A program made the translations under genes and the position numbers. From Gymnopilus junonius (taxonomy: Eukaryota > Basidiomycota > Agaricomycetes > Agaricales > Galerinaceae): a stretch of DNA of 64,000 bases. Where the stretch lies: NCBI GenBank assembly GCA_015501075.1, contig JADNYJ010000197.1:1-64000 (forward strand), given 5' to 3'. Shown one piece after another: positions 9,699 to 21,200 of this stretch. Numbering within the stretch: position 1 is the first letter of the stretch; every line of letters begins with the position of its first letter. The notes under the pieces are model-generated. The model was not told the DNA's origin. It worked only from the letters and a program-made list of their open reading frames with translations, and did no database searches.

Positions 9699-12420
9699 TT
9701 ATCGAAAATCCGTGTCCAACGGCACCCTACACAAAGGGCAGGTTTTGCTTCGAACAAGCCAACGTCCAAGACATGACTCATGAAAGGAGTGTTGGCAGCC
9801 TGAGGCCAGAGCTGCCACATCCGCGCCCCTAAACTGGGACAAACAGATCCCGCACTTATCCACAGCAACGTCTAGTAAAGTTAGCTTGAGCTTCACGCGG
9901 CCGTCCTGAAGTACTCGACGGCGTTTGACTTCAATGCGCCCAATGAGCGGCATATTGTCGTTGGGGCTGGCCCTCTGGGAGGTGCCTGTTTGGAACGACC
10001 GAGTAAGGAATGAGGGGCTGGCGGGTCCAATTAGCTCGGACACCAGAAGTAGTGTCTAAGGGCTTATTGAGGCCTTGCTCCTTCCACCCTTTAGGACGAG
10101 AACTTACTTCATAGTCCAAGCCGTCGTTTTGCTCACTCTCAGCCAGTCTTGACACAAACAAGTCCAAGTCAGTGACCTCTGGTGTACCGCTTCTCTGGAG
10201 CGGCTGGTTTAGATGGTGGGCGCTGGGTGACACTGGCCGGGAAGGCACGCCCCTGTCGTACAGAGAATTAAAGGGAGAAGAGTCCGCCAATTGCAAGAGG
10301 TCAGCGGTAGAGGATGAGGCAGGTGACATCGAGACGGAATGGAAAAGTTCTTCGTCAGGAAGCGGTGTGGAAGTACCAGTCGGAGGAATGCTATCTAAAC
10401 TTGTGTCCTCCAAATCGATCAGTAGGCCCTCTGGGCACGGATTGCTTGATCCTCTGTTTTGCTCTGCGCCGCTATGACTTGAATTCTCAGACGATGCGTA
10501 TATTGAATCCACGACCCGGGAACGGTCTGCTATCGCTGGAGCGCTGGCGGGAGGACGAGGTAAAGGGCGACCCACATAGTGGTGGCGGGTAGGTGTCATG
10601 GGCTCTTTCACAGAAGCAGGCCCAAATAATGTCGTTGTGTTGGGGTTCACAGACACAGTTAACTTGGGTGGCGCAGACGGCTGTGCGGAGATCGAAACCG
10701 ACTCGGTCAGCACGTCCGGGAATTGACGGTCCGAAGTGGGGGGAAATTCCATGCTCTGCTCTGCAGTAGCAACTTCTCTGAAGTCAAAGCGATTGTGATA
10801 AACAGGCGTTGTAGGAAGAGGCGTATCTAGTGCGCGCTGGTACATAGCAGCTGCATCGTCCGATTGGTTGTCAGCTGCGGCATTCGGCGTCGCGTCAACG
10901 CGAAGAGGGGGGAGGTAAACAACTTGATTGGGATGCCTGAAAGCCGAAGGCTGAGGTGGAGGAGACTTGGTGCGAACTCGAACTGTGGTCAGAGGCGGTC
11001 CAGGAGGAAGCTGAGCTAAATTTACGGTAGAGGACATGGGACTTGTGTTTCCGTTGCTTCCAGAGTTCTCGGACAATGCTGACAAAGTTGAGCGCCCTCG
11101 GTTGACTGGTCGGTCAATGAAAAGGGTGCTTTGACTCCTCCAGTCTCTTGTAAATGCTTCTTGAGCGGCATGAGAAAGTCCAAAATTCCCCATGTCTTTG
11201 CCATCTTCAGGTTGGACTCGCAATGTAGGACTCTTCAACGATTCAACGGCCGACATAAGGCTCGGAGGATGGCCCGCCGTTTCGTTCCCGTCGCTGTCGA
11301 TTCCCTTGTACGCATCCTCGCTCAAGACTTCCCATGCGTCAATCTTCAATTCAGGATCTTTTCTTCTAAAAATTTTGCGTGAGAGAGGTTCGCTCTTGCT
11401 GCTCGCATCGGAAGCCGACAAGGGGAGACCCAGGAAAGAAGCAGTAGCCAATGATGAGGAGCTTCGGAAGAACACAGAACGCGATGTGAGATAAGGTGAA
11501 GACGACGGGGATGGAAGGGCGGACAATGTCTCTCGATCTTGTTGAGCTGAAGATCGAGGAAACATGGTCTTTAAGGGCGAAAGAGACATCAACTTTCGTT
11601 TAGGACTGGATATAGGTGATATGGGATTAATCTGGACAACTGACTCGTCTGGGTCGATATCAAGTAATTGTGGCTTAATGATCGTCCGAACACGATTAAG
11701 TTTTGGCTTCTCATCGTCAGATTTGCTTGAAGATTCCTTGAACGACTTGTGGAGAAAATCTGCACCACGCAGCTTGCGCCAATCACTTTTGAGTCGCGTA
11801 GGAGCCTTTGGTATATCTGTGGAAGCAACGGGAACTGAATTACGGTCGATGATTTCCATTGATTCATCGGAATCGGTGGTGTCATCCGCTACCATTATTT
11901 CGCTTGAAGTGTTCTCCGGGACTGGCATCGATTCGGGCTCTGTAGGCATCTCAGGGTGCTCCGGAATGTTTTCCGGGATGGCTAATGGGATACTCGGTTG
12001 AAGCACCAGGGAGGTTGTACTGGAGCATACAGAAACAGGTGGAGTCGTCATTGCTTCCTGAAACGATGGCGGAGGGTAATCTGGGACTATGGCATGAGGT
12101 AAATATCAGTCGAGGATCAAGTAGTGGATTCTTAATTAAGGCTAACCGTTTGGATCTTCAGGATACCAATACCCTGGCAGGCGGTTCAGAAACCCTCTGC
12201 GACCCGCACGATTGGCCGGATTGCGAGAATTTCTCGGTGGACCAACATTGAACCTAGGTTCTTCATCTCGATTCCTTTCAGCTCTTGCTCTTGTCCTGGC
12301 CTTTTTCCCCTTGGGATGGGGACCACGCTCATCGTTCTCTGAGGGAGGGGGGGATGCCTGGCGTACAACAAAGGGATATGGAGAGATGGCAGCTGCGTCC
12401 GGAACGCTCTGGGGAGCCAT
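9699..12420 (-). CDS. RING-H2 zinc-finger protein, probable E3 ubiquitin ligase
   Basis: Exons on the minus strand are 12147-12420, 10108-12086 and 9699-10055, total 869 residues with exact phase. Most of the protein is Ser/Pro-rich and likely disordered. A DYPPPSFQEA motif follows the first intron. The C-terminal 45 residues form a RING-H2 domain: CGIC, then CQHSFHESC, then CPLC, the C3H2C3 zinc arrangement of E3 ligases that recruit E2-ubiquitin. The ORF before the last intron reads on past the true donor GTAAGT; the spliced form is preferred because it leads into the RING. No transmembrane segment is visible. Substrates unknown. Confidence 0.85.
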
Positions 12421-12756
12421 TGAGATAGTCTGAGAGAGACGGTGCTACGTGCAAAGAGACATGCGTTCGCCACGAATATGCAGCGTTGCAGACTTTACTG
12501 GTATTTGGCAGAGTGAAAACTAGAAGACCGGGCAGTGCTGAGCCATGTGCGTTCTACAGAGATAAGAACTCAAGATAAAATTATTAGGAACAGAGGAGAT
12601 TATATCGATCTGGAGAAAATCGAGGTTGTAGTTGGGAACACTTTGAAATTGTATTGATTTCTGTTTACGCGTTGTTTGATATGCAGACCTTTGCCAACGC
12701 CAAGATACCAATACTGAAAAGCCAGGGCATTTTCAGCAAATACTGAAAATTTTGTG
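12421..12756. other. Intergenic, AT-rich
   Basis: Upstream of the RING gene and downstream of the GFA-domain gene stop. No further feature recognised. Confidence 0.4.
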
Positions 12757-13959
12757 CTACCTGATGCCCTTGATGCCTTCCAGCAAAGCCCGCACCAACT
12801 CTTTGTTGGAATCATCGAGACCCTCCTCCATAAAGGCCACCCTATTATTTACCCAACTCAGCCATTCTTCCGCTCGCACCCCATCGTCTTGTTCGTCTAG
12901 CAATCCTGTGGAAACATTAACAACATCTGGGTGCCCAATTTGCCAATAGAAAGCAGTAGCGCCACAGGTTGCGCAAAATTCTCTGTATATCCCAGGGCTC
13001 GGACAATATTGTTGGAGGCCCTGAGGGCGATACTCCTCAACGAGAAATTCAATAGGGTGATGATCGTTTGAACCTTCCTCAAATATGTTTGCGCGTGGGA
13101 TGAAGGCGTATGTCTGAACGTCAAATCCGGATGCAAGCCGACATTGAAGGCAAACACAGTGCCCGGCGAGGTACTTGGAGCTCCTGGAAGGAGTCGTAAA
13201 GTCTGCATCATGGCTGTCCATCTTTACCAGATCGCCTGCTTCGGTCATGCGCATAGATGGGCATAACCACCACTTCTCATCCTTTGGATTATGAAGACGT
13301 GAAAGGCGAGAATGAAGTGGGTGCAGCAATGGGGGATATGGTGCTTGCATGGTGGCAGACATCCTGTTTGGTCGGGTGATGTAGACCCTGATGGCGCCGC
13401 AATGGCAGTGAGCGTGAAGTTTATCATCAGTCATAGCTTCTTCCCTTGACTTCAGTTCCTTGGATCGCCATGCTACAGGAAGTTCTTCACTGTGCTCGTC
13501 GTGAGCGTATCGGTTCAAGGTCTTTCCTTTAACAGTACGAATGTGGTCTGCCAGGCCCCCGTCCATAGTATCTGCCAAATTGACATGGCCCTTCCACTCG
13601 ATGATTCCTTCAGTCGATTCAAGCAGACCTCCTGCAAGCAGCCACTCGACTCCCCTGCCATTACCTTTTCGCAGGAACATTCTGGCGGAGCAGTTTGGGC
13701 AGAAATAATGGATGCTCGAAAAAGAAACACAGTATCCCGTCAAGTCGGTCGTATCGAGATTGACCGGCCGAAGTGAGGTGCTGCCGATGAGTGGTGGGCC
13801 GATGATGGGTATGCCATAGAACGCCATCTGTCCCGTAGAATGTCTGCAGCTATTGCAGTGGCAGAAGGAGACACGGGAAGGTAGGCGCCGTTTGTCGAAT
13901 TTGATATGGAAAGTGCTGATTCCGCAACAGCATTTTACTTTTACCAGCATGTCATTCAT
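12757..13959 (-). CDS. Tandem CENP-V/GFA-domain protein
   Basis: Intronless 400-residue frame started at the ATG at 13959; the longer frame begins only with GTG. It contains two copies of the zinc-binding CENP-V/GFA (DUF636) fold. Copy one has KCCCG, then FCHCNSC, then FCPNCSA. Copy two has HCHCG, then HCVCLQC, then FCATCGA. The family includes glutathione-dependent formaldehyde-activating enzymes, but most fungal members have no proven reaction. The double-domain form is about twice the usual single-domain length. Lack of introns is unusual beside its intron-rich neighbours. The domain call is confident; the substrate is unknown. Confidence 0.88.
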   Translation of the reverse strand: MNDMLVKVKCCCGISTFHIKFDKRRLPSRVSFCHCNSCRHSTGQMAFYGIPIIGPPLIGSTSLRPVNLDTTDLTGYCVSFSSIHYFCPNCSARMFLRKGNGRGVEWLLAGGLLESTEGIIEWKGHVNLADTMDGGLADHIRTVKGKTLNRYAHDEHSEELPVAWRSKELKSREEAMTDDKLHAHCHCGAIRVYITRPNRMSATMQAPYPPLLHPLHSRLSRLHNPKDEKWWLCPSMRMTEAGDLVKMDSHDADFTTPSRSSKYLAGHCVCLQCRLASGFDVQTYAFIPRANIFEEGSNDHHPIEFLVEEYRPQGLQQYCPSPGIYREFCATCGATAFYWQIGHPDVVNVSTGLLDEQDDGVRAEEWLSWVNNRVAFMEEGLDDSNKELVRALLEGIKGIR

Positions 13960-14559
13960 AGTAGTTGCCAAGAGCAAAGAGTCGAAGTGCAAATGAGACC
14001 GATATTGCCTAGTCGACACCCGAGGTCTCAGACAACTTAGCGTTCTCCACTCTATAACAAGTTAACTCCCTTTCTTTCTTTCTGCATAATATTTTTTATT
14101 TCCGGGTCGTTTTTACCTCCTCACTTTTTGCAGCTCCTGTATTATACAACATTCAAGATTTCCTGCCGGTATATCTTTTCGATTTATTCTGCCTGTTCTA
14201 ATTTTAGATCAATTGTCTTTAAATAGACTTGTTGAACATCAGCGAAAGTTGCTTGGCTTTGCTTGGTACGATTGGCCAACCATCCATTTTACGCTGATGT
14301 TCTGAAATGTGAAGGACGCATTGACTTTCACTAAACTTGGCCGTCCGACATGACTGTACCTCGTGAGATATTTCGCTCCGGTACGAATCGGCCAAGCCGT
14401 CCTTGCTTCCGCACCACTATTCGTTTTAATTTGGCTCCCCAAGCATGGGCATGGTCTTCCGGGAACGTATAAAGTCAGTGAAATGTTTCGAGTTTGAAAA
14501 CCAGCCCCAAAAATTCTCATACTCTTTCCGTCGAAATGCTAGTCCTTTTCTCAGTCAAT
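13960..14559. other. Intergenic
   Basis: No gene recognised; the minus-strand frame at 14239-14520 shows no domain. Confidence 0.35.
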
Positions 14560-15290
14560 CTCAAGTCTCAACAAACCGCTTTACTTATATTCCCTACCTC
14601 TCATTTGGTTTGCGAGTTTCTATCCCAATACCCTAAAGGCGAGTACGTAGAATCATTTCACATTGGAGTACTGCCAACTCAGGCTAGTTGAATCAAAACG
14701 GTACTTGAAAATCGAGAATACTATTGGCTACAATAAGTGTGTGCCACCTTCCTCTGAACTGGCATTCGAAGACGTTTATTGACTGGAGTTACCAGTATAC
14801 AACCGAGATCAAATAATGCAAAGAATTTGAAAGGACAAGGTTCCTGCAGAGGTGGCGGCAAAATTTGAGCGCATGAAAGGAGCGCATAATAATGGGAATG
14901 AAGCCATGCCCTTGTGGTTCGCGGCGGTGAGTACAATTCTATCTCGCAACAGACTAGGGGATGGTAATCATTTTTGAAACTTGCTGGAAAATAGCAGGGT
15001 TGGACAACCATTGGATGAATTCTATGACACTCACCTAGTAAGTTTTCTGCCTGTTGATACTGGCTATTCGATGTCAAGCTAAGAGTAAAACATGGCAACA
15101 GTGTCGCCACTAGATTCATTTATAATACACTTTACCTCCCCTTCAATCATCTCTGGGGTGGATGGCTCCGGTCAGTTGCATGGCTCAAAATACCGATGCG
15201 GCGACAAATATCTTGTAGTTCTGCCTTCTACTTCTTTGGGCTTTGTAAGTCTCTCACTGGTAATCTTAAAATTTGATTACCTCTAATGAA
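14560..15290 (+). pseudogene. MAPEG-family pseudogene
   Basis: Pieces align in order with the intact MAPEG gene 0.9 kb downstream. The first exon holds PLYLYSLPLIWFASFYPN. The middle holds VPAEVAAKFERMKGAHNNGN and EAMPLWFAA. A later piece is AGLDNHW, and the last exon holds RFIYNTLY and LRSVAWL. There is no ATG in frame at the first exon and the expected donor is GCGAGT rather than GT. A one-base shift separates the QPRSN motif from KDKVPAE, and a stop follows the DNHW segment. It is a decayed tandem paralogue. The long minus-strand frame over the same stretch is a shadow. Confidence 0.75.
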
Positions 15291-15728
15291 AGTATTAGCT
15301 TATCCATTGAGGATTCTTTTCAAGGCTGCAGTACGAATGAACAAGTAATAAACGACTTGTCACCTGAGCCAACACTGGAAATACACAGACACGTTCTCTA
15401 TTCTATCCTACGGAAACCAATACATTTATTATTCGTGTAAAAAGCAGATTTGCAGGCAAGGGATAGACTGGGGGAATTCATGTCTATTGCACTGCGATGT
15501 TGCTTTATCGGCTAGTCAATAGTCGATAACCGGATCGGACATTATACGCCTTCCCGCGACGGCGGCACGATGCACACGAAACCCTGCCTATCGTAGGTTT
15601 TTACCGAGCTTTCCGGAGTCTCTTACAAATTCAAAATCACTTGTATAAATCTTGGGCATTTCAAGCGAAAACCTCCCCCATTTCTCTTTTCAAGTCGACT
15701 TGCGTCTGAGTGCACGTGGTACCGTACC

Positions 15729-16538
15729 ATGCTGTCGCTTTCGAGTCCACTTTCCCTGTATGCAATCCCAGCCATGTGGGTGATTAGCGTTTACCCCGCT
15801 TCCGTCAAGGTGCGTTTTCCATTCCGCTAAGTAACAACTGGCTTAAACACAAATTGTAGTCGAGCATTTTGCGGAAAGCGAAAGAATTTGACTTGTGAGA
15901 GTCTTTTGTTCAAGTTGAAGACGTACTTCCTTCCGTTAATCGGCTTTTATTTCAGCCTTCAGCCACGCTCCAATATTCCAAATATTAAGGAAAAGGAAAA
16001 TATCCCTCCTGAACTAGCTGCTCGTCTGCAACGCATAGAGGGTGCTCATGCCGTTGGGTTTTTTTTTTTTTTTGAGGAGAAGCTAGCTGATATGCCTTCG
16101 TACAGAATGGAATGGAAAGCCTTCCTTTTTTCGGCTTGGCAGTTCTCGCTGGCAACTGGGCAGGAGTAGATAACCAAACCCTGAACATAGCATGCGGCCT
16201 GCAGTACGTTAACCTGTTTTTGTTCGACAGGCTTGTTAGATCTGATGCTCAACGCGCTTAATTCAGCCTAATTTGCCGGATAGCATACAATTATATTTAC
16301 TTCAACCAAACAAGTAGGCGATCAGCGGGGCTCAGGTAACATCTTTCCTCTAAGTAGTAGCGATTGATATTTTACTGACGGGGTGCACAATTATAGAAGT
16401 CTGGTGTGGTTGGTCTCACTAGGTAAGCCGCCCTTTTCTTTCAACCCCTTTCGAAGGGAAGTCTCATTTGCGTATTCAGCATTCCCATTTTACCTTTTCA
16501 TCAAGTCTGTATCATTAATCGACCAGAAATCATTGTAA
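15729..16538 (+). CDS. MAPEG-family membrane protein (microsomal GST-like)
   Basis: Seven exons fit perfectly: 15729-15809, 15860-15894, 15956-16052, 16106-16203, 16267-16335, 16397-16422 and 16480-16538, giving 154 residues. MAPEG proteins are four-helix membrane enzymes of the ER or outer mitochondrial membrane acting on glutathione, leukotriene-like or peroxide substrates. Visible family features are the first helix PLSLYAIPAMWVISVYP, the glutathione-site segment ELAARLQRIEGAHANGMESLPFF, and the AYNYIYF helix. Exon 6 is only 26 nt. The third intron contains a long T run just after its donor GTTGGG, which is weak. The gene converges on DAM1 with 80 nt between stops. Confidence 0.9.
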
Positions 16539-16618
16539 TAGACTTGAGCTACAAGGATATAATAAGCTACATAGATAATGCTACATGACGACTACATCGC
16601 ATGAAATCGTCGTATCTC

Positions 16619-17742
16619 TCATGGAATTCCCTTCCAATGGTATAAGACTGTTCCCTGAGATAGAGATAAAATGAATATCAGAAAGGCAAAACGCAAAGGG
16701 AACTTACGGTACTGCTTTCTTTCTGAACAACTTTCCGATTTACCAGAGCTATTAGACATTTGTTCACGCGCGCTTGATTGAGATCGGGGGGTTTGATCAA
16801 GTCAGTCACTAAATATATTCAGGTAAGGATAGTAAGAGGCTCTGTCAGATTTTGACTCACACTTCACAGTTTGAGTTGGTGCATACATAACGCCCTCAAT
16901 GACTGATTCTATGTTCCGACGAAGTGACTGATCAAAGTTATGAGCCCTAGCAAGACAAACCGCAACCAAGAATATAAAGACGTACGGGATCGCTACCCCG
17001 AAATTCTAGGGGCAGACATGAGATGACCCTTTCGATCTCAATCTAGAACACAACAATGTTCAACTGATTGTAGGTATCGGCAAAGGGTAACTCACACTTC
17101 GCTCTTTCTTCTCCTTCGCCGTCAACTTGCCTTTTGCAACCTTCTTCTTTGGAGGAACGCTCAATTTTCCTGTAGAAGTGGCCGTATTGGTTGTAGTATT
17201 GGCTGCAAATGTAGTGTCTCCATCCGTCACAGTCGTCTTATCAGCTGAAAAGGCTTCGCGGGCCTTTGCAGCGTTCTGAGCCTTCATGGCTTCCATGGCG
17301 GCAATTGCATCTCGTTCTGCACATGTAAGTATGAAATCAATTACCACGACGAGCCTTGTACTCACCAGCACGCCTTCGTGCAAGTGCGAACGAAGCATCG
17401 GTCGGTGCCTGTCGATAGAACTCAATCAGCTACAACGAGGATTCCGGCAGTCAATGCAAGGCATACTTGAGACCAATCAATCGTCAATGCATTCATGTTC
17501 ATAATGTAAAGCCAGCTGGCAAAAGATTCATTGAATGTCGCCAAAGAGTCGCTCAGATGCTTCATGCCTTCAACGTTAGCTTGTAAGGCTTCTGTTTCGT
17601 CCAGGAACTCGGCCATTGCAGGTTCAAGGAAGCCCAATCCATGAGGAGCGTCTGGATATGCATCGGATCGCGAGAGTCTGAAAAGGGATCCTTGCGAAAC
17701 GCGTCGCAAAGGCGTCCGGTGAGGAGTTTGAGCTGGGGGCAT
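16619..17742 (-). CDS. DAM1: DASH complex subunit Dam1 with C-terminal extension
   Basis: DASH/Dam1 complex subunit that couples kinetochores to spindle microtubules. Minus-strand exons are 17467-17742, 17366-17408, 17096-17316, 16986-17042, 16861-16927, 16708-16808 and 16619-16654, total 266 residues. The Dam1 core is clear: RRVSQGSLFRLSRS, PHGLGFLEPAM, EALQANVEGMKHL and FASWLYIMNMNALTIDW. After a Lys-rich linker, the last four exons encode a compact segment (LPLEFRGSDP, LRRNIE, LIKPPDLNQARVN, VLYHWKGIP) that looks like a small helix-strand domain, perhaps winged-helix. The first in-frame ATG is used; the frame extends upstream only to a TTG. A CACGTG sits just upstream at 17760-17765. Phase matches at every junction. 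Confidence 0.9.
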
Positions 17743-18289
17743 GGAAAAGAGGGGTAATGCACGTGACAAGCGCGTCGCAAACGAAATTTAATGTTGATCT
17801 ATTTTTAGACTCAAACAAGTGCGCAGGGAAACTTTGATGAGTAGATGTATAGTACTACTGAATTTTGAGTAGAACGTAAATTAATAAGGCAAAATGTTTT
17901 CACAAGTTACAATATCTAACTCATTAATGCACTCTTATAGTGTATCATACATTTTGCACAATATTACTAAAACACCCTTTTGGTGACAGCTTCCCAGATC
18001 ACAGTTGGATTGTTGACACTAAAAAAGTCAGGTCTGTTAATTGTTGTTCAAGAAGTAAAATATCAATTTACATATTGGCTGTTAGAGGAAGATTCAAGGT
18101 AGCAGGTCACAACTGCTATTCTATAATCATGGTCAGAACTTTGTCAGAACTTGAACATTAAGAGTACAGCTATATTGCATGCTCATTAAGTTCAAGTTCA
18201 TAGAAATACTTTTGATGCACACTGAACAAAGAACAAGAACTAGCACATCTATGCATAAAAAAATCAAACCCAGCCTCGAACATTGAAAA
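17743..18289. other. AT-rich intergenic upstream of DAM1
   Basis: Contains CACGTG at 17760-17765 near the DAM1 start, also kept in the truncated DAM1 copy at 28.9 kb. Otherwise low-complexity AT-rich sequence. Confidence 0.4.
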
Positions 18290-21200
18290 TGCTGATCTTC
18301 ACCTTCCATTCGACACAATGGCCACCTTTTCAATATCAAATAAGGCATTAGCTGGAGGAGTAACAGGGAATCCATCCAACGGGCATTCTTCCCCAACCCT
18401 AAAGAGATATGCAGTCCATTCAAGACACATTGTACTGTAACTTGTCCTCCTGATTGCACACCTTTGAGTAAAAGCATCTGCATGATCATTAATTGTCATT
18501 AGGATGGGTGGTTGTAGCCAATTAGTGGCCAGAGCAAAAAACACATTGCTGGCATTAGGCCAGTTGATAGGATTGTACAGAAGTATATCTAATGGGTCAG
18601 CATCATTGTTGACTATCCAGTCTGTGGTAAGCTGAGCCAAAGGACCATCCCTCACTTTTGTGTCCAGCCCAGCTTGAGGGATTGTAGTTGGTTTGGGGCC
18701 AACAATCTGTCAACAAAAACTTAGCAATGATGTGAACAGTAGAATTCTATGTTTATCAACTGATGATAAGGTGTAATCACTGAGGAAGGATTTCACACTG
18801 AGAAAGAGTTTGTGATAGTAAGCAAGAATGACGTATGTGAGCTGCACAGATAAAACTGCCCCCATTATTTGACTATATGGAATTATGGAATGAGCTGAAT
18901 AAAAAAAAATATACTCACTATGTCAACAATGAGCTGGGTGGCACCAAGAGCTTACAGAGATTGTAGCCCTTCCAATATGTCCAAAATGAAAGCACTGAAA
19001 GAGCTATCTGAGAAACTTCTGAGGGCCATAGCACCAGTCTTCCCATCCTTCAGCATGTAGAACTGGGATACTGTACTAAATCGCTCAATTCGACACCCTC
19101 TCGGACATGTGACCAGTCAAACCATATTTTGGTTTCGACACATTGCCTTTTTAGGCGATTTTTGATGGATTTGTAAGCAAATTTAACCCCGGCACGTCGT
19201 GCTGGGGGAGAAATTTTGAGTTTGTCAGCGGACAACCTGAGGACATCTGGGATTCAAAAAGTGCAGCGCGCGACGCGGGATCAAAATGCAGCGGCAAAGT
19301 CTGAAGGTGCAGATCGCCACCATAAAGGGAAGGCTCTCTAAAAATAGTTTTTCCTCCAAGTTTGCCATAGTCATTCCTTTGACTCATTTGAGTCCTGTAT
19401 GGCGTATTTATTGGGGGTATATTATGCATAACCTACAATGTATGTAGATAGTAAGTATAATAAAGTCTTGCAAAAAAATTTCCCTTTTTAACATGCAGAA
19501 ATATGCAAGGACAACTGCAAAATACTTAACTGTATTCCAAATCAACATCAGGGTGCTACACCTCATTTATATGTATATCACAAGCTAGGGGATACTGGAC
19601 ATATATAAGATACTTTATTCTTAGCCACCTTTGTGAGATCTAGCTGATGGACAATTTCAGTGCTGGATAACATCTACTTGCACCATATTCTTACATAGTA
19701 GATATTTACCTTAAAAGGAGGCATAGTGCAATAAATTTACAATAAATACAGAAATGCTATATAAGTTTCCTTTATTTGATATGACACAATCACCCCTAAC
19801 AATTTCGAAAAAATGAGTTCAATAATTGCTCCTAACTTGAAAACTGCCAAGTATAGTGGACATAAACCAAGTTCTGGCCTACAAAAAACTATGATATGGC
19901 TACATAACTATTTTATCTACGTTTATAGGCACTCGCCCAGGGAAAATATGTGGGGCATGAGGTCAGCCACCCCCAAAATGAAAGGTGGAGGAGAGGTGGA
20001 GTAGTTCATGAGGTCACATGTGGGAGGTCAGATTTTTCCATCATGCAGGGCGCTGCACCATGCACCATGTTTTCTGAATTCCAGATTTACTGGACAACCT
20101 TGAAATTTTGACAATTTTGAGGGGCTTGTGACCTGTGACCTGTCAAATTGAATGATTTAGTACAGTACACCACAACTGCCATTCACAGCGGGTAGTGCCA
20201 GCTGTAATGATGGTGGAAGGACAATGTCAGATGGTGGAGAAGTGTTGAGCATTACATCTAAAGGCTGCTTGCATGCAACTTGGGCTGGTATAGGAGGTTG
20301 TTGCTGGAACTTGATCAATGGAGTTTGGTTGTTGTGCTGCTGGAAAAGGTGCCATCAATGTTAACGCCATTCATTCCTTCTATTGCCATACAGTTATTTT
20401 TTCTCCAAGAGGCAGTGTCTGTAAAATTCAAGGTATCCAGACTTATCCTGGAGCAATATGGCAGCTGAATGCAAGGAAAGGTTCAAAAAAGTTCACGAAT
20501 GCCATCAGTATCCAGGCTGCTTACAGTTATGACCTCTGGTGAGGTGTGACCATTTTGTAGGATGGTCAACGTGACTGAGTTGTTTAAAAAGAGTGACTGC
20601 TGGGCAAAATCTCCCATTATATGGGTCCAGCCTGTACTGGCCAGGTTATAACTGGCAAAAAAACTATAATCTGAGGTCAGCCATGTACCACGAAACAAGG
20701 TGTGCAGTGCACAAATTCTGATGCATTCCAAAACCTTGGAAGCCACCTGTGATCTGCACATTAGCATCAACCATTATGAAAGGGTTTTGTCCATTGATTA
20801 AAAGAACTTTAGCTCTGGAAACCTAGATTCCAATTAACAGAAAAGCCAAAGTTAATTATGAAGAAAGGCATACTGAAGTTAATTGCCCTTTCATAGGTCC
20901 AGGCAAAGCATTTTGCCAGAACTGTATTTCATTTGCAAATTCTGCAGATGCTACTTCAAAGGCCTCGGGAGTGACATGAATGCTCTGGACACCATCTGAG
21001 TCAGTCAATAGTGTCAAAGGCATTGGCAGGAAATTCAAGAATAAGGCTATATGTAATAATTGTTGTGTAAGTTTTAAAATAAAACAGCTTAAATGTGATT
21101 GACTACAGTCCTGCAAGAGAAGTCAGTCTCTTCAAAAATTATCTCTGAAGTGCAGGAAACATACATAGCACAAGTTAATCCAAATGCAATGTCCATCATC

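Noticed and set aside
9699..10107. Unspliced read-through end of the RING-protein ORF to 9931
   Set aside because: It would omit the RING domain; the GTAAGT donor at 10107 and in-phase acceptor at 10056 give the complete RING-H2.
14721..15119. 132-codon minus-strand frame
   Set aside because: Antisense to the MAPEG pseudogene exons, which explain the sequence better.
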